Shown here piece by piece: positions 13,891-17,623 of a stretch of 17,623 nt of DNA. Position 1 is the first letter of the stretch; the number at the start of each line of letters is the position of its first letter. Source of the stretch: Pseudomonadota bacterium (GTDB lineage Bacteria; Desulfobacterota; Desulfobulbia; Desulfobulbales; DAOVYS01). The position numbers and the translations under genes were made by a program. The DNA lies in NCBI GenBank assembly GCA_030635485.1, contig DAOVYS010000027.1, positions 1 through 17,623 on the forward strand, given 5' to 3'. Below the pieces are notes generated by a model. It ran no database searches. It was not told the origin of the DNA and saw only the letters and a program-made list of their open reading frames with translations.

Positions 13891-14889
13891 TCAAATCCCA
13901 GAGGATCTCACCCACTCAACAAGCCTGTCAACTCCTTCCGAAGTCGAAACAGCAGGAAAATATCCAAAATCCCTTGAAGCATTCTCAATTGAAAACCAAT
14001 GAGACTTTGCAAGCTGCTCGGCTAAAAATCGCGTCATAACCGGCTCTGAAGTGGCACCGGTTATGGAATAAAGCTTTTCCAACACCATTCCCGCCATATT
14101 TGCCACACGAAACGGGACCTTTTTCCGGATCCCTGGGATGTCGAGCCTGTGAAAAAGTTCATTGATCCAGTCCCAGAGATTTACAGGCTCACCCTGTGAA
14201 ATAAAGTAGGGTTTCCCTGCTGCCGTGCCTTTGGTGTTTAAATTTTCCGCTGCAAGGATATGTGCGGTTGCCACGTTATCGATATATGAGATATCTACCC
14301 GATTCCTGCCGTCCCCCACCTGCTTCAATGATCCGCTCCTGGCCCGCTCCACTAAACGCGGGATCAAATTGGTGTCGAAAGGCCCCCATACCAGATGGGG
14401 ACGCAGCGCTGTTGTTCTCAGCCGGTCCGAATTCGCAGCCAGTACGGCCTGTTCGGCAATGACCTTGGTGTGCGCGTAATGACACAGAAACCGTGTGGCA
14501 TAAGGAAGACGCTCGTCACCGCCTTCTATGTCCCTCCTGTCAAAAACCACGCTCGGCGTGCTGGTGTAGACAAGGGATGCGACCTGATTGTCCAGACACG
14601 AGGAAATTACATTTCCGGTCCCGATGACGTTGATTGAGTAATAATCATCCCAATTACCCCAGATCCCGGCCTTGGCAGCCACATGAAAAACTGTGTCAGC
14701 CTCTTTAAAGGCCTTGTCCAGAAAGACTCTATCCCGGATGTCACCCTGAAGATGCTCAACACCCAATCTTTCAAGTTCCGGATACCTGCCGCGGCAGACA
14801 ACAGAGGTCTCCACACCGGCGGAAACCAGCAAACGCACAACAGCAAGTCCGATAAATCCTCCCCCTCCGGTAACAACAGCCTTTTTCAC
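13891..14889 (-). CDS. oleD: OleD-like NAD(P)-dependent 2-alkyl-3-ketoacid reductase
   Basis: The product has 332 residues in the extended short-chain dehydrogenase family. The nucleotide-binding TGGGGFIG is at residues 7-14 and the catalytic YAHTK at Y138/K142, with the upstream YTSTPSVVF serine region. In olefin biosynthesis OleD reduces the OleA product to a 2-alkyl-3-hydroxyacid. I prefer the GTG at 14889: it has AAAGG 7 nt upstream, lies 1 nt after the oleC stop, and puts the Rossmann motif at the normal distance from the N-terminus. The open frame reaches an ATG at 14943 within oleC, but those 18 codons (MPRFSEKSWQSG...) overlap real oleC sequence. Without the neighbours one would call it a 3-beta-hydroxysteroid dehydrogenase-like protein; the oleBC context decides. 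Confidence 0.88.
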   Translation of the reverse strand: MKKAVVTGGGGFIGLAVVRLLVSAGVETSVVCRGRYPELERLGVEHLQGDIRDRVFLDKAFKEADTVFHVAAKAGIWGNWDDYYSINVIGTGNVISSCLDNQVASLVYTSTPSVVFDRRDIEGGDERLPYATRFLCHYAHTKVIAEQAVLAANSDRLRTTALRPHLVWGPFDTNLIPRLVERARSGSLKQVGDGRNRVDISYIDNVATAHILAAENLNTKGTAAGKPYFISQGEPVNLWDWINELFHRLDIPGIRKKVPFRVANMAGMVLEKLYSITGATSEPVMTRFLAEQLAKSHWFSIENASRDFGYFPAVSTSEGVDRLVEWVRSSGI

Positions 14890-14890
14890 A

Positions 14891-16522
14891 TCAAAACCTT
14901 TCAGCAGCCCAGACTGCCAGCTTTTCTCTGAAAATCTTGGCATTATGCCTGATGTCCACCGGCATTGCCGTATTGATCAGGAAGCGGCTGATGGATCCGG
15001 TAATGGGATTACCCTTTGCCATTTCCCGCAATTCAGAAAAAAGTTTATCGGAATTCCTTACCTTTACATAAGGCTCCACTATCAAAACCGGAGTTTTCGG
15101 GCCGGATATCAGATCCGGCCCCAGCCTCACACCGACAAGGGCGGAGCGAAATACTAAGGGATGTTCGTTGAATATAGCCTCGCAGGGAATCGTGAACAAT
15201 GTCCCTTGATCCGTGATTACGCGGTGGACCTTTCGGCCGCAAAACCAAAGCCTGCCCTGATCATCTAAGTAACCCAGATCACCAATCCTATGCCACAGAG
15301 TCTCGCCATCCCTGATCTTGGCCAGACGATTTTCCCGATCATTGTTGTAATAGGCCCGTGTAACGACATCTCCTTTTACCACTATCTCTCCGATTTCACC
15401 AACAGGCATCACCTCAACTTTATCCCAGCTTTCCAGCGGACCATCAAAAATGGAAATTATCCTGATCTCGATTCCGGGAAGCGGTCCGCCCACACATGTT
15501 CCATGACCGATTCGCGTCTTTTCCCACGTCTCGTTAAGGACATCAGACCCCTTCATGGATGCGACGGGCAAACTCTCCGTGGCTCCGTAAGGGGTATGAA
15601 TTTCAGAATCATGCCCCATGATCAATTTGACACGCTTGATCAGATCCCACGGCACAGGGGCGCCTGCCATGAGTATCTTTTTCATGGACGGCAGAGTGAT
15701 TCCCCTGTCCAGGCAGTATCGGCTTACAACATTCCATATGGCCGGAGAACCAAACGAATAAGTCACGTTATTATCAAGGATTGTGCGCACGAACCGGGCC
15801 GGATCAACCCGGGCCGGATGGGCCGGGTTCATGTCCGGAATCACGGCACAGGCGCCAAGGGCCGCGGAAAACAATGCAAAGAGCGGGAATGCGGGCTGGT
15901 CGATATCTTCCGGCGTTATTCCGTAATAGTCCCTGATCAGATCGAGCTGGGCCTTGAATATGCCGTGCTGATACTGAACACCTTTTGGCGGACCGGTGCT
16001 TCCGGTTGTAAAAATGATTGCAGCCGGATCTTCCTGATTCATTACAGCCGGCTTAAAGGCGCCTTTTTTAAAATCAGCGATTCCTTTTAACGATCTTCCG
16101 AGCAGACCAAAACCCGTACCAACGCAGATATCTGTTTCGACAGTCCGAAAGGGTCGCCTGAACAGCCGTTTGAGTATCTGAGCCTTTGGTATTCCGATCA
16201 GGACTTGAGGCTTTACCGACCCGATACACTTTACGAGATTCCTGTATCCCATGCCCGGATCTATCAGAATCACGACCGCCCCGATCATGAACAGGGAAAA
16301 AGTGAGGCAGACAAACTCCAGAGACGGCTTTACCATCAACATGACCCTGTCCCCGCGGCATATGCCCTGGGCCGCAAGTCCGTGCGCATATGCCGCAGCC
16401 GTACTGTCAAGATCTTTAAAAGTCCAGCGCCTGTACCCGCCTCCAGACCTGCTGATTATCGCCGTGCGGTCGGAAAACCGGGCAGCTGCGTCTAAAAACG
16501 GTTGAGAGATGTTGTAGTTCAT
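14891..16522 (-). CDS. oleC: OleC-like beta-lactone synthetase (AMP-dependent synthetase family)
   Basis: The product has 543 residues. It is an adenylate-forming enzyme with P-loop TTGSTGPPKG near 172-181, the YGATE motif near 312-316, and GDLGYLDDQGRLWFCGR before the C-terminal domain. OleC adenylates the 2-alkyl-3-hydroxyacid made by OleD and closes it to a cis-beta-lactone. It is soluble or membrane-associated, with no signal peptide. Its ATG overlaps the oleB stop by four bases (ATGA), and oleD starts 1 nt after its stop, so the three genes are translationally coupled. Length matches known OleC proteins. A generic fatty acyl-CoA ligase is the alternative call, but the gene order makes OleC much more likely. 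Confidence 0.92.
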   Translation of the reverse strand: MNYNISQPFLDAAARFSDRTAIISRSGGGYRRWTFKDLDSTAAAYAHGLAAQGICRGDRVMLMVKPSLEFVCLTFSLFMIGAVVILIDPGMGYRNLVKCIGSVKPQVLIGIPKAQILKRLFRRPFRTVETDICVGTGFGLLGRSLKGIADFKKGAFKPAVMNQEDPAAIIFTTGSTGPPKGVQYQHGIFKAQLDLIRDYYGITPEDIDQPAFPLFALFSAALGACAVIPDMNPAHPARVDPARFVRTILDNNVTYSFGSPAIWNVVSRYCLDRGITLPSMKKILMAGAPVPWDLIKRVKLIMGHDSEIHTPYGATESLPVASMKGSDVLNETWEKTRIGHGTCVGGPLPGIEIRIISIFDGPLESWDKVEVMPVGEIGEIVVKGDVVTRAYYNNDRENRLAKIRDGETLWHRIGDLGYLDDQGRLWFCGRKVHRVITDQGTLFTIPCEAIFNEHPLVFRSALVGVRLGPDLISGPKTPVLIVEPYVKVRNSDKLFSELREMAKGNPITGSISRFLINTAMPVDIRHNAKIFREKLAVWAAERF

Positions 16523-17379
16523 TTCAGTTCATTAAAAAAATTCATAACAAGAGGCCCTATCTCGTCAAAGGCATCTTCCAGGACATAATGACCCGCCTCT
16601 GGGAAATATACGGCCCTGGCATTCGGGAACCTCCGCCTCCACTCATTATAAAAATAGTCATTAAAGCAGAAGTCCTTTCCTCCCCACAGTATGAGCATAG
16701 GTGTTTCCGTAAACCGGTCAAGCCCGGCTTCGACCTCTTTTAGAGTTTCCCAGGACCGGTCCTTTTCGGAAAGGGGAATATCCTGCACAAAACGAAGCGT
16801 TGCAATACGATTCTGCCACGAATCGTATGGGGCGAGATAACCTTCAACAACCTCGGAAGAGAGGGGTCTATTCACAGCCATTCTAATGGCGGCCCGAGCA
16901 AAAACATTTGCGCCACGGATCATGAGCGGGCCTAAAATAGGCGTTCTGCAGACCTTTATACGCCATGGGATTCTATTCGAACAGAATGCTGCCGTGTTAA
17001 ATACCACAAGCGATTCGATCATCTCCGGTCTGCGGCCGGCAAATCCCATGCCGATGGACCCGCCCCAATCGTGCATGACAAGGGAAACCCTGTCAACGCC
17101 AAGGGAATCTATGAGATGCTCCAGATTGTATATGTGATCCTTGAGCCTGTAAGGATAATTCTGGGGTTTGGAGGAATACCCGCAGCCTATGTGGTCGGGC
17201 ACTATGACCCTAAAGCTTGCCTTTAAGAGCCCTGCAAGATTCCTGTAATAAAACGACCAGGTAGGATTACCGTGGACCATAACAACAACCCTGCCCCGGC
17301 CCTGGTCAATGTATGAGAGGGTATGCTCGCCGATTTTCAGGGTAGAGGGAGTGAATGGGTATGGGTAGTTCTGGGGCAT
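16519..17379 (-). CDS. oleB: OleB-like beta-lactone decarboxylase (alpha/beta hydrolase, haloalkane dehalogenase family)
   Basis: The product has 286 residues. The HGNPTW oxyanion segment (36-41), nucleophile D104 in MHDWGG, and H264 in AGHYVLED give the haloalkane-dehalogenase-type triad. The insert NRIPWRIKVCRTPILGP is like that of OleB proteins. OleB opens the beta-lactone through D104 and releases a cis-olefin and CO2. It heads the visible ole run. The 244 bp upstream to the window edge contain hairpins but no oleA. The start at 17379 has only a weak TAAGAA before it. A true dehalogenase is possible on fold alone, but the oleC and oleD neighbours argue against it. Confidence 0.9.
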   Translation of the reverse strand: MPQNYPYPFTPSTLKIGEHTLSYIDQGRGRVVVMVHGNPTWSFYYRNLAGLLKASFRVIVPDHIGCGYSSKPQNYPYRLKDHIYNLEHLIDSLGVDRVSLVMHDWGGSIGMGFAGRRPEMIESLVVFNTAAFCSNRIPWRIKVCRTPILGPLMIRGANVFARAAIRMAVNRPLSSEVVEGYLAPYDSWQNRIATLRFVQDIPLSEKDRSWETLKEVEAGLDRFTETPMLILWGGKDFCFNDYFYNEWRRRFPNARAVYFPEAGHYVLEDAFDEIGPLVMNFFNELK

Positions 17380-17442
17380 TTCTTACGATTGATGAATTAT
17401 GAATGGCAAAGCCGTTGCCGGAAACCTATTTTTGTATAACAT

Positions 17443-17454
17443 TTTTGCGCAAAA
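17443..17454. promoter_or_regulatory. Perfect 12-bp palindrome upstream of oleB, possible operator
   Basis: TTTTGCGCAAAA is fully self-complementary and lies about 65 bp upstream of the oleB start in A/T-rich DNA. This is where a promoter or operator is expected. No regulator family is recognised. Confidence 0.3.
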
Positions 17455-17493
17455 TACACGTATTAACTTCTCCGGCATCTTAATAAAAGATGT

Positions 17494-17516
17494 ATTCCAG
17501 AGGTTCCCTCCGGAAT
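17494..17516. other. Stem-loop upstream of oleB
   Basis: ATTCCAGAGG and CCTCCGGAAT pair (9 of 10) around a 3-nt loop. On the coding strand no T run follows closely, so a terminator for a gene further right is not well supported. Confidence 0.4.
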
Positions 17517-17528
17517 AAAATCAATCGT

Positions 17529-17562
17529 GTAGGTCGGGTTAGCGAAGCGTAACCCGACCTAC
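17529..17562. repeat. REP-like palindrome with GTAG ends (family 4)
   Basis: GTAGGTCGGGTTA (17529-17541) and TAACCCGACCTAC (17550-17562) are perfect 13-bp arms around an 8-nt loop. The GTAG terminus and G/C-rich stem match the layout of repetitive extragenic palindromes mobilised by RAYT (Y1-type) transposases in many Proteobacteria. No RAYT gene is in the window. Confidence 0.8.
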
Positions 17563-17578
17563 TTGAGACTTGCCTGAA

Positions 17579-17605
17579 CGTGTGCGGCTGGAGTGCTGGC
17601 ACACG
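17579..17605. other. Stem-loop at the right edge
   Basis: CGTGTGC (17579-17585) and GCACACG (17599-17605) form a 7-bp stem around 13 nt, 16 bp from the REP-like palindrome. It may belong to the same compound repeat. Its role is unknown and the window ends 18 bp later. Confidence 0.45.
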
Positions 17606-17623
17606 CTTGGACTTTATTCTGGC

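Noticed and set aside
14890..14943. Longer oleD start at the ATG 14943
   Set aside because: The 18 extra codons overlap the oleC 3' end, lack a ribosome-binding site and put an unusual extension before the Rossmann motif. The GTG at 14889 has AAAGG at good spacing.
15290..16090. Plus-strand frame of 266 codons opposite oleC
   Set aside because: The minus strand encodes OleC with all adenylation motifs. The plus product lacks any family signature and has no ribosome-binding site that I can see.
17480..17623. Open minus-strand frame of 47 codons entering from the right edge, ending TAA at 17480-17482
   Set aside because: It reads straight through the REP-like palindrome and two other hairpins, and its residues show no protein-like pattern. 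It could be the tail of an upstream gene such as oleA, but nothing supports that.
1..17623. CRISPR array, tRNA (including selC), rRNA, prophage or toxin-antitoxin genes
   Set aside because: No regularly spaced repeats, cloverleaf-like sequence, rRNA segment, integrase or paired small toxin/antitoxin frames were found by reading both strands.

Overview
The window looks like chromosomal DNA of an anaerobic or microaerobic Deltaproteobacterium (Desulfobacterota, probably Desulfobacterales). This is inferred from a selenocysteine elongation factor, a cysteine-tailed Mrp/NBP35 ATPase, c-type heme motifs in both a cytochrome and a chemoreceptor, CheD/CheA types common in sulfate and metal reducers, and many short palindromic intergenic repeats. 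No 16S gene or other firm taxonomic marker is present. All 15 genes I can support are on the minus strand, so transcription runs from right to left. No gene-free stretch exceeds 300 bp; the longest (3759-4041, 283 bp) is the mrp leader.

Reading with transcription: (1) 17379-13891 holds a tight oleB-oleC-oleD cluster (beta-lactone decarboxylase, beta-lactone synthetase, 2-alkyl-3-ketoacid reductase) for long-chain olefin biosynthesis. No oleA is inside the window. (2) 13632-5582 holds a chemosensory cluster: cheY, cheA, a four-heme cytochrome c, a heme-bearing methyl-accepting protein, cheW, cheD and cheB, with no cheR. A PleD-like response regulator/diguanylate cyclase follows (5368-4463). 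The exported cytochrome c is 15 bp from a receptor whose periplasmic domain has its own CxxCH. This suggests a redox-sensing pathway whose output may be flagellar (CheY), c-di-GMP (the cyclase), or both. (3) 4323-1 holds a 93-residue unknown protein, an Mrp-type Fe-S carrier ATPase, a glyoxalase II-like metallo-beta-lactamase-fold hydrolase, and selB, which runs off the left edge.

The spacers are unusually structured. At least four palindromic families are visible. Family 1 is a nested palindrome with GTAAA-type ends (copies at 1860-2070, 10898-11033 and 13676-13795, and a mini copy at 13207-13245). Two of its copies contain the stop codon of the preceding gene, and the copy after cheA lies between 13-bp direct repeats. 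Family 2 is a GGTGGGC hairpin found just upstream of three genes. Family 3 is a pair of inverted elements flanking cheB. Family 4 is a GTAG-ended REP-like hairpin at the right edge.

The most interesting candidate system is the cytochrome plus heme-receptor chemosensory operon with an adjacent diguanylate cyclase. The stop-codon-associated palindromic element is second.
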